DNA of 49,452 nucleotides. It comes from Phlebiopsis flavidoalba (taxonomy: Eukaryota; Basidiomycota; Agaricomycetes; Polyporales; Phanerochaetaceae). The stretch lies in the NCBI GenBank assembly GCA_035772785.1, contig JAOCPU010000099.1:1-49452 (forward strand). The letters are read 5' to 3'. Below the pieces are notes generated by a model that saw only the letters and a list, made by a program, of their open reading frames with translations, made no database searches and had not been told where the DNA came from. Shown here in pieces: positions 23,216 to 33,528 of the stretch (positions are counted from its first letter, which is position 1; every line of letters starts with the position of its first letter). The position numbers were made by a program, and so were the translations under genes.

Positions 23216-24566
23216 ACGTAAGCGACGTTCTGACCGGTGACACGAATCTGGAATGATTCCCTACTACACGTTAACCGTTGGGGATCTCAGTCGACGTACA
23301 TGTCTAAGAACGCGTGCAACGGCGGTGTTATGTCGCGTCAAGCGACGGTCGATATGTCAAAGTCGTGTCTAACCAGTCCGAGAACGCGATTTGTGTAGCG
23401 TTGTCGTGGCCCGAGAGAGACAGATGACGAGCGTATAGGTGTTAGAGTGGCGAGGGGAGGGGAGGATCGTGAGGTCCGGGTTCGTGGTAGGGTGGAGTCC
23501 GGTTTTATGCTCGGCTCGCAGTCCGGTGAACTTACACAAAGTGGCTCGCGCGTGACCTGGGTCCCGACGTCGGCTCCTTGGACGGTGCCCTCAGTATCGG
23601 GCACACCCGTGGCGTATGTCGGCGACGACAGGAATTGCTGCGCCAGAGCGAACCTTCGAACGGAATGAACACCAAAATGTGGCCAGCATCACGGCGTAAA
23701 GAGGATGCGGACGCGACCAGAAAGGTCTCGTCAACGCACCAAAAACGGCCAACGACTGGTCACAGTCTGCCCAGGAAGTGCTCATTCTAGAACACCTTCC
23801 TTTTCCGACGACATGGACGTCACCCCTGTTTTGCGTGCTTCCTTCTCCTGCCGAGCCAAGCGAGACGCCTTGAATCCGGCATTCACCTTTCCTTCCCGGC
23901 ACCTAACTAACATTGCAGGTCAAAAAGCAGCTTGTGCGCGTCGTCGGAATCATGAAGATAACCCACTGTAGTACACCCCATTGTGGCGGACAGACCATTG
24001 GCATAACGTGGGAGGTGGTCCGCGAGCAATCGTGACAGCATCTGACGAGTATGTGAGTCTGTTCGCTTTCAAATGCAGCTGCTTCGCTTTCAGGACTTTT
24101 CGTGCTTTGTCTTCCTGTTCCCTGACCTCTTTTTGGTACTTCGTCTCGAAGCACGACGAGCAGCGCTAGAACACAACGCTCGGAACGACTTCAAGCTGAA
24201 TGATGGCATGCATTCACGACATCTGGGAGTATTCAGTATAAATGCTGCGTATGTGAGTGAATGCGAACCGTACATGAATTGGTTTTGACACACAGAGCAG
24301 AGCTTGTAGATAACGACAAGCTCAAACCGAGCTCGCCGTGGCATTAGGGATCGCAGTTCGGTTCGGCTCGCTTGCTTACCAATTGATGGTCCGAGCGCCG
24401 GCCGGGCCGACCCGATCAGCAGGGCGGGAGCTTCGGCGCCGCGCTGCTCTGGATTTGATTGGTGCACTCCGTGTCTGCTACCATCGCGGCCCTGGCACTT
24501 TCGCAGCCGGCGTGCGCTCAGCGTAGCCATCAATTCATACGGCCCTAGCGAGACTCATCACAGGAT
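23216..24566. other. Unassigned; possible zinc-knuckle coding remnant on minus strand
   Basis: No family is recognised. On the minus strand between about 24330 and 23990 three CxxC pairs appear in nearby frames (KLCSVC, RCRECM, RCSSCF), followed by a charged segment (KYQKEVREQEDKARKVLKAK). This could be a broken zinc-binding protein. Splice sites were not resolved. The rest of the interval, next to the halogenase 5' end, shows nothing identifiable. Confidence 0.25.
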
Positions 24567-24574
24567 TATAAAAG
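24567..24574 (+). promoter_or_regulatory. TATA box of the cupin_5 gene
   Basis: TATAAAAG is placed 122-129 nt before the ATG at 24696. A pyrimidine-rich leader (CTTTCTCCCCTATCC) lies between them. It is the best TATA match in this interval. Confidence 0.55.
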
Positions 24575-24695
24575 CGAACGGGTGCATATCATATCGCACT
24601 GCGGCACAGGGACCCTTTCTATCTTGTTCAAAAATGTGCTCGCGCGACGGATATCCGCAATCTACCTTTCTCCCCTATCCTGACCACACGCAGCC

Positions 24696-25925
24696 ATGTC
24701 GCCATCCAAAGTTGCGTCCAAACATCTATCCTACCCCAGTTCCAACACCGAGATCGTCGCCCTCCTCAATATGCACAGGCATCCCGAAGGAGGTGCGTGG
24801 CGCTCTTCCATTTTTCCGTACCTAGATGGCGAACCGTATACTTCGCTACTTCCTAACCGCTATCCTTGGCTTCTATCCGACATACTATTTACTGACTATC
24901 TGCAGGATACTATGCAGAGACGGATCGCCAGACAGAGCAAATACCCTCTCCTTTCGCTGGTACGCACCCCATGTCAAGCTAGATGAGCGCACCAGTAATC
25001 CTGGATCCCTTGATGACGCTCACTCTCTCTGAAAAAAAAAATACCGCCCACAAATCTATGCACGAATAACTTGATATCATCCACATGGAAATCATGCGTC
25101 ACCTTTCAAACCCACGATAACACTGGCGATTCTATCTCTGGGCGATGATCACCCGCCCGACACACTCTTTCGGGAACCCGTTGTTTACCACGGAAACGCA
25201 CGCCACATCGACGATGATGCCCTTACCATGACCTCATCATCGCCTCGCCTCGCCTCGCTACCGAAACGCGGCTGCAGACGGCCAGCTGCGCCCGCTCGCG
25301 ACCTCGATATACTACCTCCTCCTGACGTCGTGATGCGTCGCAGGGTGTGTTCCATATGAATCACAAATCTGCCGTGCGTACTCTTCTTGGGTCTTTGCTT
25401 CGTGCACAGTATTAATCTCGCGGCTCATCGCTACCTACCCTAGACAATGGCACGTGCAACAACACCAGGGACGTGCTGAGTATATTCTCTCATACACCCC
25501 ACGAACCCGCCGCCGCGTCGAGACTGTCTGTCGTACGTTCCTTCAAAACCAACAGCCTTGCGCGGTGCATACTTGGCTTCAAATCGTGTGCGCATTCAGT
25601 ATTTAGTGTCCGAACTCATTCGACGCGGGGCGAGGACGCTCCAGCTCATGGTCTGTGCTCAAACGTTTGGAAGAAATCGAAGCTTCTCGATATAGACGTC
25701 CGCGCTGCGGTGTGTTTCCTTCTCTCTTTTCGTTCACAACTCTCGGGCTTGACTCGACGCAGGTGATGAATTTGCGCTGCGAAAGACCGCGCAGGGTGTC
25801 TCATCACCGAGGTCGTCTTTTCCTGGGTTTCACGACTGGAGGATCATCAGTATCTGACTGCCGAGAGCTTGAGGCTCTGTGCGGCAGGTGAAGGTGGCTG
25901 GGAGGAGTGTGTTGCCGTTTTGTGA
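24696..25925 (+). CDS. Cupin_5 (DUF985) family protein
   Basis: Small cupin beta-barrel protein of the DUF985/cupin_5 family; the biochemical role is not established. The ATG at 24696 gives MSPSKVASKHLSYPSSNTEI, then LLNMHRHPEGG, the family's HPEGG motif, split by an intron (about 24793-24904) and continuing GYYAETDRQTEQIPSPFAG. Later exons carry RPLATSIYYLLLTS (about 25295), DASQGVFHMNHKS (about 25330), a WH-x-x-x-x-GRAEYIL barrel strand (about 25450-25490), VWKKSKLL (about 25660) and CLITEVVFPGFHDWEDHQYL near 25800-25860. The C-terminus is AAGEGGWEECVAVL with stop at 25923-25925. One-base shifts are seen near 25331, 25825 and 25845. The large intron contains (CGCCT)3 at 25241. Order and spacing match a full-length gene. 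Confidence 0.85.
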
Positions 25926-27518
25926 GGAGCCGATTAAGCTACGGAGTTTCATCATAGAGACTTTCTAGATGAGACAGAAATCCTTCTAGACGTATTGTAG
26001 CGTTCATAGCTATATACTTTCTGACATTCCATGTGGATGTGAGATCCCGCCGCCAGTATTCGCAATCATCGTCATACTAGGCGGGCCGCTGATTGAACTC
26101 AGCACCTTCCTTTTACGGACGCAAGTGCCCGAGCTGCTCAGGAGTGACGAGCGCCTAGACGCTAATTGATTAACCCGTCGTTTTTTTTCTTTCGCGACTC
26201 TCCTCACTGCCCCTGACCGAGCCTGCTCCAACCCTCTCCGCGACACATTATACAGCCCGACTCGTCCACCCCCTTCGAACGCGAGAGACATTCACGCAGC
26301 GACAAACCACCAACAAAATAGCACTCGCAAGACCCGAAGCATCCCCGCTCGATCCCGGCGTCTCGCCCGCGGAACGTCCCCAAAGCGGCCGCGCCAGGGG
26401 GGGGGGGGGGGGGCGACGTTCATCGCATGCTACCAGGCGCTTGTTCGGCAGCGCACCCGCAAACGGCGCACAAGCCGCTCGAGGCCTCGTTTTATTATTT
26501 TCTTGTGTGTTTTACCGCCGCAACGTCCCGACGCGATCCCGCGACTTGGCTCCGTATGCCCCGCCGCCCCCCGTCCGTCGGGTGCGGCGGCCCGAAGCTC
26601 GCGCTTGGAGATCGAGCAGGGGCGTTGTGCGTCGGTGTGGCCCTGCGTGTGCCTTGGGTGCCTCGTGGATGCGGTCACCGGGGCGTGTGCTTTTTTTTCG
26701 GGGGAGGACAAGGATGGTGTGCTCGTACGTGGCGTCCGTGTTTGTTGAATGAGACAGGGCGCGGGAGTGGTCGGTCCGCGATTTGCGCTCGCGAATATTC
26801 AGGTGCTCCCCCCACACGTGCACGGCGAGCACAAAGACAGGGCACGCCGCGGGCCTCCGCGATCCGCATGTGTTCATCATCTTGACGGTGCTGATCCAGG
26901 GTTCGGCAGACCCATTCGTCTCTGCACACGCCACGCCCAACCATGAATAAATCGCGGAATATTGAGCTGGCCTGGACCAAGCCGCAGCCACGACCTTCGT
27001 CGTCAATCCCCATTTGAGTGTTCAGTGGTTTTGCGAGACGTTCAGGCACCTGAGTCCACCTCATGACACACGCCTCCCTTGTTTCTTCAACGTGACCCCG
27101 GGCACTCGTATATTACCAGTCATTTTAGACACCACCCTCGGCCATTGCAACAACGCGATGGGTGCTCTGATAATAGACGTCTCAAAGGACAACAATGTGA
27201 GATGGTGCGTTGTGCGTCATTGCAGCTTGGGCCGGCCGTCGCTAACATGGCTAAACTATTCACAGATCCCTCAGTTGTGCCGACCGGTCCCGATTGCTAC
27301 ATTTTTGGACGCAGTGAATTTGACCGCACGAACCTTGAGGTCAAATAATGAGGGTGAGTACCCCGATTTTGGGCATCTCAGTGGCAAATTGTCTGGACCG
27401 GCTCGCCCGATCGGGTGTCGATCACCTCCTTTTTGACTTTTGCGCTTTGTTTTTGTTCAGGCCTGCAGCAGGCGTTTGTGGCGTTGTCGGCCCCAAGCGC
27501 CGGGTCGGGCGCGGAATG
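25926..27518. other. No recognisable gene; GC-rich, contains a G17 run
   Basis: Long overlapping frames exist on both strands here (up to 164 codons), but they are driven by high GC and low stop density. None reads as a known family. A 17-base G run lies at 26397-26413. The 3' end is the promoter of the DPBB gene. Confidence 0.4.
26397..26413. repeat. Homopolymer run of 17 G
   Basis: Seventeen consecutive G residues on the plus strand. This could form a quadruplex, but runs of this length are also where base-calling is least reliable. Confidence 0.9.
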
Positions 27519-27525
27519 TATAAAT
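27519..27525 (+). promoter_or_regulatory. TATA box of the DPBB gene
   Basis: TATAAAT lies 166-172 nt upstream of the ATG at 27691, followed by a leader with CTCACTCACTCACCTC pyrimidine tracts typical of highly expressed fungal secreted proteins. Confidence 0.5.
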
Positions 27526-27690
27526 GCTGCAGCGGAAATGGCGGAAGGTTCTTCACGTTTCCAGCAGCGTTTACACACTCATCCACTACAGGCACCGCCT
27601 CTCACCTCACTCACTCACCTCTTTCTTTACCAAAACGGTCTAAGACCCACTCGACTCACCGGTCACTACCACACTCCTCTGTCTTTTACC

Positions 27691-28240
27691 ATGGTTCGCC
27701 AAGGTCTTCGCTGTTGCCACCCTTGCCCCTCGCGGCCTCTGCTGCTCCATACCCCGAGGCTCGCTCCATCTCGGTCTCCGGCTCGCACAACCGGCCAAGG
27801 TAAGCATCAACTCACAACACACACCCTTGATGTCCTCGCTGATATCATTGCCCACAGCTACTTTACTACGCTACCGGCCTCGGTGCCTGCCGGCATCACC
27901 AACAGCGACACCGACTACATCGCGCCGCCTGTGTCGCATACACTCTGTTCGACAACTACCCCGGCTACGACGGCGCGAACCACACCCCAACAACACACCC
28001 ATCTGCAGCAAGAAGGTGACCGCTACCTGTAAGTCTACGCCCACCCTGCGCCTCTTCACTCGTGGACTCATGTGTCTCTCAAACTAAAACGCACAGAAGG
28101 TCACCGTCGCGATCACCGACCGCTGCGACAGGGCTGCGGCCACCTCGGGACTCGAGCCTGCTCTCGCCCTCTCTGCCTTCTCGCAGCTCGCGGATCAGTC
28201 CGTCGGCCGCCTCAGCGGCATGAAGTGGTCGTTTCAAGTA
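27691..28240 (+). CDS. Secreted double-psi beta-barrel (RlpA/expansin-like) protein
   Basis: Small secreted protein with one DPBB domain, as in barwin/expansin-like and RlpA-like fungal proteins that act in the cell wall or apoplast. The ATG at 27691 opens a signal peptide readable across frames as KVFAVATLA then AASAAPYPEARS; the raw frame is shifted twice. The first intron (about 27798-27855) leads to the mature domain: YYATGLG, ITNSDTDYIA, SHTLFDNYPGYDGAN and NTPICSKKVTAT. A second intron ends GCACAG near 28095. Then come KVTVAITDRCD, containing the diagnostic D-R-C-D, and FSQLADQSVGRLSGMKWSF. About 130-150 residues in all, the usual size. At least four one-base shifts. The final codons after WSF are uncertain because a GTAAAC donor-like site follows. 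Confidence 0.82.
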
Positions 28241-29129
28241 AACCGCTTCCCCCACCGCCACCCCCACCCCAGACCAACACCCCACACTCCTTATTTAATA
28301 TGTGCCGCCATCACAAACAATGCACAGCGCACATCCAGTCTATGTCGCCTCGACGCTTGTGACGTTGGCTCTCTCGCGTCCGCGCACGGACCCTGCTATT
28401 GTCGGGCGCGCCGTATGGGGCTAGGAGTGAGAGGAACTCCTGTTGTGCTTTCTGCTGGGCGGATAGATCATTGTTTGGCTTAGTGAGATGCGCGGGCATC
28501 TACGGATGCTTCGCGCTAGGAATCGGTCTCTTAATGCGCATGTTCACCTGTAATAATCTTGTTTGTGCTTCCCTGTTGTATCCCTTAGACATATAAACGC
28601 TCATATTTACCGTGAAATTAATAACGCATGGTTACCTGTGCATCTAGGGTGCGACTATGACCTAGATACATAGATGGCTATGAAATCGCGTCACGGAATC
28701 CAGATAACTGGATTAGCCTCGAGGCGCGGGACCAGGGCGCGACATAAACCTAGATAAGCGCGCATTTTCCACGTGGCTGTTTGTCTGCTGTCCGTTTCGC
28801 CAGTCGTTTTGCCGTCAGTTCTTGGTAAGTATCGCATCACATGTTAATCTGAGCATGTTTTCAGCGAAAGAACATACGAGCACATTGGATAACACTGTTA
28901 GGTGGCTCGGCCCACAGTGCACGTGAGGTGTTGCTGCAAATGGGGTTGATTGAGACCATTGGGGCTTCCAAGTTGGGAGAGTCCTAGTACAAGAAACTGT
29001 AATCAAGCTCTGCCACATTCGCGTCGACAGCGGTGTGTGGAAAAAGCGAACGACCGAATTAAACGCGCTGAACATCCAAGTACAAGCGGTCCGTGTTCGT
29101 AATCTACTCCAACGATATTCGCCGACGAC
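28241..29129. other. No recognisable gene
   Basis: 3' flank of the DPBB gene followed by balanced-GC sequence. A 110-codon minus-strand frame (28815-29147) has no similarity I recognise and no promoter, so it is left out. Confidence 0.4.
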
Positions 29130-29138
29130 TATATAAAG
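29130..29138 (+). promoter_or_regulatory. TATA box, possible promoter of the F-box-like gene
   Basis: TATATAAAG is a strong match, with a CACACTTCATTGCC leader. The nearest recognisable start (29479) is about 340 nt away, so either the leader is long or spliced, or the box serves a different short transcript. Confidence 0.4.
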
Positions 29139-29478
29139 ACCACACACTTCATTGCCAGTCGTAAAATGGTCATCTACTGCTGCATGCTAGCTCCACTGCA
29201 TTGTCAGATTAACTTCACTCAATTGGCAGAGGTCCATCTCGTAGATCAGTAACATACAGGTCTTCCCCGGGAATTTAGGTTCCGTCATAACAATTTTCTT
29301 TAGCAGCAATGCATGCAGTACGCTGACCTCGAATCGTTTCAACTCAAGGTTGCAGTACAGAGTGGCTCAGGGCATAGTGGGACGAGAGACACTTCGTTTT
29401 CCTCATAGCCAAGCAACGTCCAACAGTCCACGTTCAAGGATCATTCGACAATTTTCCCTAATCCCCACCTGTCGGGAT

Positions 29479-30270
29479 ATGACCCACCTCCCCCCCGAGA
29501 TTCACGTGGAAATTATGGCATACCGTCGCCGACACCGCACCGATCGCGGACGCAATCTTATCGTTGCGCTCTTGTATGCCGTTTACTGGTCACCAATACT
29601 TCACCCCGTTCTCTATAGGGTCGTGCGCATCCGTGACGCAGGACAGCTCACCAATTTGATTCACATGCTCCGCACGGCAACGTGCGAATTTGAAGGACTC
29701 CGTGGAGGATGGTAGAGATTATTTCGACCCACAACTCTCAGGCCATTTGGGGAGCAGCCGCCGAGGTGCAGTGATCTAGACTCACCGAAACCCTACGAAC
29801 GGTTCGCAACCATCACCATCCGCCTCTCCAATACCAGCGCCTTCTGCATCCAAAAGAATCCTCTCTACCTTTATCGCTGTCTTCCTATTATTTTCGCAAG
29901 ATTTGCAGAGCATTTCTTCATACGCTATCCTTGGAAAATTATACGCTCAAACTCGTTCTCAGTGACTTAATCCGTTTTGGTCAAACAGTTCCCCCAAATT
30001 AACCGTTTTTACAATGCAAGGGGGTTACCTGTGGGGCCGAACTTCGAAGGTGCCGCGCAGCCAGTCTCCTCTTCGCAGGAGACCCAGAGCTTTGATGCAT
30101 GTCCACGTAGAAGCGTGCGATTTTACATGGCTCATATCCTCGTTGTGGGTTTATTTATGCGTTTCCTCCGCAGAAACGTAAGCAATTCTCTCACGATCGA
30201 CCTGGCCGCGAACCCCACACACCCCAGGCTGACCCCGAGACCCCTTGGGAGCTGCGCAAGGTCATAAAAG
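29479..30270 (+). pseudogene. F-box-like protein, frame-broken
   Basis: The ATG at 29479 gives MTHLPPEIHVEIMAY, the LPPEI-x-x-x-I start of basidiomycete F-box-like proteins. After a shift come HPVLYRVVRIRDAGQLTNLI and HMLRT, matching the strand that follows the F-box in that group. Leucine-rich pieces such as LHTLSLENYTLKLVLSD (about 29910) and further broken segments continue to about 30270 and perhaps to 30600. F-box proteins bring substrates to SCF ubiquitin ligases, but partners of this family are unknown. Frame changes are frequent, and no complete reading can be made. The downstream limit is uncertain. Confidence 0.45.
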
Positions 30271-32393
30271 ACTTTTGTCAACAATCCCACTCTCGCACAG
30301 ACAGACGTAGAGAGATTCCCATGGCTAACACGCTATTTGATTGAATACATTCGAATATTGGATTGAGAGCATCCGCGATGCCCATGCACCAAGAGCCGTG
30401 ACGTTTAATTGCTCCAACAACTCACTCCGGACTCCAGATTGATATGCTTACACTCACACTCCCCCTGGATATAGCGCACACCTTCGAGATATCGCATTCT
30501 CTGGATGACACGCGAGAGCGTAGCTACCATGCCGCCAGAATATCACTTATAACTATAGACCCGGAGATCCGGCCTCCAGGATCCCACCATATGAAGAAGT
30601 CATTATTCTACGACTCATCCTTCACAGCTCACACACCTCTGTCGAGAAGTAATCGTGAACGAGTCCTAGTGGCACTTCCTTACTCCGGCGTGTACCCAGT
30701 CTGCGGAAATGTCTGTTCCGTGAATCCACGACGAAATTCTCTTGTAAGAGTGACGATAACGATGTGCCCAAGAAACGCAGCGATCGACGAGGCTATACCG
30801 GTATAGTACTCGCCTGCACGATGAACGTTACATCCTGTCCAATGGGTACGCACGGAGGTGAGATTAAGCGCCACTAATGTGACACAGCACATTGCTGCGC
30901 TCAACTAATAGACCGTCACGCAGAGCTTATGCCAAGAGCTTTCGAGACGTGATGTAGCCCGTTCACAAAGATCCCCACTTGCTGACACACCAAGTTCGCC
31001 TATCGCAATGTGAATATCTTTTCCCACACTCGACGACCAGCGTAGCTACTTCTATCTACAGGAAAAGAGAGCTTTTCCCCTAAAGGGTTAGGCTGACAAC
31101 AGCCTCCCACCAGGGAGATAGAAAGAAAAACCATAACAACAGGCGAGATCCTGTCACCGGCTCACTCGCTACAATGCAACCGGAGACAAAGTATATCGTC
31201 GTGTAGGAAGCACACTACATTGGTGATCATGGCATGCTCGTAGAAAGGTACGCGCGTTTCCGACCAGATTTTGAATTCGTTCACTTGTATGTTTGCTAGT
31301 CACTATCACTGGTCCCCTCGCTATCTTACATACACTAGGCAATCTATCGAACAGTAGAGTGAATAAACTAATATCTACCACCATTTATGCGACTGAAGTT
31401 CAAGCTCACAATTAGCACCACGCAATTCAGTATCCGCAATCTTCTTTCTTAGTACAATTCGGTTATACGAAATAACTGCCTCAGCGTGCAAAGAACCGAA
31501 TATGCTGCGTTTTCATCATGTGGACCCACCAATTGTATAGACCTCCCCAGCCGCGTCAGATTGTCGATTTATCCGAACAATCGTATGGACCCATAGCGAG
31601 CTGCCAAGAAGTTATATACACAAGCCAGTGGTGCTACAAGTATTTTTTCCTGACTCGAAAGTGACGAATACACCCAAGAATCGCCGTCTTTTCGGCAAGT
31701 ACTTCCGGACGGAAGCTCTCTCTCGTGCATCCACAACGCGCGTGACTTCGATGTCTGTAATGTCTAACGCCCGCGAGCCAAGGTCGACCACAATTCTAAT
31801 TCTCGAGATTGTGGGCTGATAGCTATCGAACTGAATCCCACATGTGCAAGGGAATAGCGTATTGGTGGCATCTCAATCTCAACACCAATGCTGGCGCAAC
31901 GTCAATTGTGTCAAGACCTCCTAGAATACCGCCATATTGGGTCGAGTTCGTGGTCGCCAGAGTTAGCTTGAGCCAACTAGATTAGGCAGGAGACCAGGCC
32001 GACGCCTGGGTACTCGACACAAATGATCTATGAGTGGAATGTAAAGATGGGTGTCCCAGTCAGATTTGTCACTTACATTGGAAGTTGTAGAAAATCCGAG
32101 ATATCCATCTGAAGTTCGGTCTCCGTAGTATCGAGGAATGTGTCACCGCGGCTCGCTTTCATCATTGTGTACAAAGCCCCAGCTATTATCGAGGTTAATC
32201 GGGACAGGATGTGGTGTTTGCGTGATAGCCCCGCCTATCTCAGCTGGCCGTGATCCAAGAGCCTAAAGCAAGGCCGCAAGCGTTATCCGGAGCGCAGACG
32301 ATTTGCATTTCCCCGGCGCATAAATGTCAAAGCTTTTAGATTCTCCCACTTCTCTTGCTGTAACTTCCGCCATCGGAGGATGGCTGTCGTGGA
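30271..32393. other. No recognisable gene
   Basis: The first 500 nt may hold the eroded C-terminus of the F-box-like gene: a frame at 30444-30806 contains LPLDIAHTFEISHSLDD. The rest shows only short frames and no repeat or RNA gene. Confidence 0.35.
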
Positions 32394-32624
32394 TCAGGCA
32401 CTGGCGGCGTAGGCGAAGACCTGCAGCGGTTTGGGCAGAGGAGTAACAGCTGTTGAACATCGCGAGTGTCGATTGTCATGTAGCTCAACCGTCAATCTGC
32501 GGAAATGGAACCTTCGAGAGTGGGTGTTTCCGCCAGCAAGAGACCCGTCGTTTCGGATCTCTTGAGCGATTGTTGACAGTGGACAGGGGCAAAGTACCGC
32601 GAGAAGGATAACAATGCTACACAT
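32394..32624 (-). CDS. Candidate small secreted protein
   Basis: A 76-codon frame beginning MCSIVILLAVLCPCPLSTIA, which looks like a signal peptide with probable cleavage near AQ-E. The mature part is short and basic, with one cysteine besides those in the leader. There is no clear TATA box and no known domain. The frame stops at 32394, and another frame continues across it (to 32263), so a frameshift or missed intron is possible. Chance occurrence cannot be excluded. Confidence 0.22.
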   Translation of the reverse strand: MCSIVILLAVLCPCPLSTIAQEIRNDGSLAGGNTHSRRFHFRRLTVELHDNRHSRCSTAVTPLPKPLQVFAYAASA

Positions 32625-33528
32625 AGCTCCGGACGGTACGGAAAGTCTGATTTTGTTACGGTCAGCTCATGATTCCGGATAGGTCAAGAGTGCCGAATGC
32701 GTGTCATCGACCGAAGATAGGGTTGTCATCGAGGAATAATTCAACGCGAAGAATTTGGGCTGAAACAGGGCCGGAATCGGCCGAATTTATGATAACCTTT
32801 TCTAAGTGGCTCGATTGTAATGTCGCGGAAAAGATGCCGCCCTAGCGCGACCTATCCAAGCTTTATGATGCTATCCCCCCCTGAGCTGAACGAGAGCGCA
32901 TCCGTTTCAAACTCTTCTTGTCTTTAGCAAAGAAGTCGACTATCTGCATCGAGAAGCTCTTGGGGGAGCGTCCGTCGATATGCATCCGCGTTTGACCCGA
33001 CGAGGCGTCGGCCGCAGCGACAAGTGACGGTAATAGTTTCGGGAGCTGGGGACCCAAACGATAGTCAGTTCACGATAGGTGTAGGTGTATGGCTAAGAGC
33101 ATCGGACTTACACTGGTAGCTAAACGCCAGGCTTAATCGTCTCGGCGGTTTGATAGGATTCTTCCCACTAACGGTCGCAGGGTTCATGTCACGGGAAGCG
33201 AATCGTGAATGGACCTGAGCTCACGAATACGCACTCGTCGATACCGTCCGATGCGTAGCGGTGAAGCTCTGGAGTACGAAAGCAAAGTGAAGTTGTCCCC
33301 CTCGGCATAAGAAGGGCGTTCCGCTGTATTAGGGTTCCCAGGAACAGCGGCTGCTGCGCGTCTTCGGATCGCACGGTCAGAGCTGGCCGACCTCCCAGCG
33401 ACATTGATCGTTATGTATCATCTGAATAATATGGTCATTTCGCAGAAATTACACAAAAACACGAACTCGCGTCTCGTAGAACTGATTCTGAGCTTCGTTC
33501 ATTAGCAACCCAACAACAAAGTAGCACC
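32625..33528. other. No recognisable gene
   Basis: Minus-strand frames at 32863-33057 and 33189-33404 match no family I recognise. The interval lies just beyond the 3' end of coiled-coil copy 2, and nothing in it resembles the flank of copy 1. Confidence 0.35.

Noticed and set aside
26427..27064. Several overlapping frames of 100-164 codons on both strands
   Set aside because: GC-rich sequence with few stops; no family match, promoter or splice pattern.
28815..29147. 110-codon minus-strand frame
   Set aside because: No recognisable family in any of the three frames and no reverse-transcriptase motif; the TATA box here points the other way.
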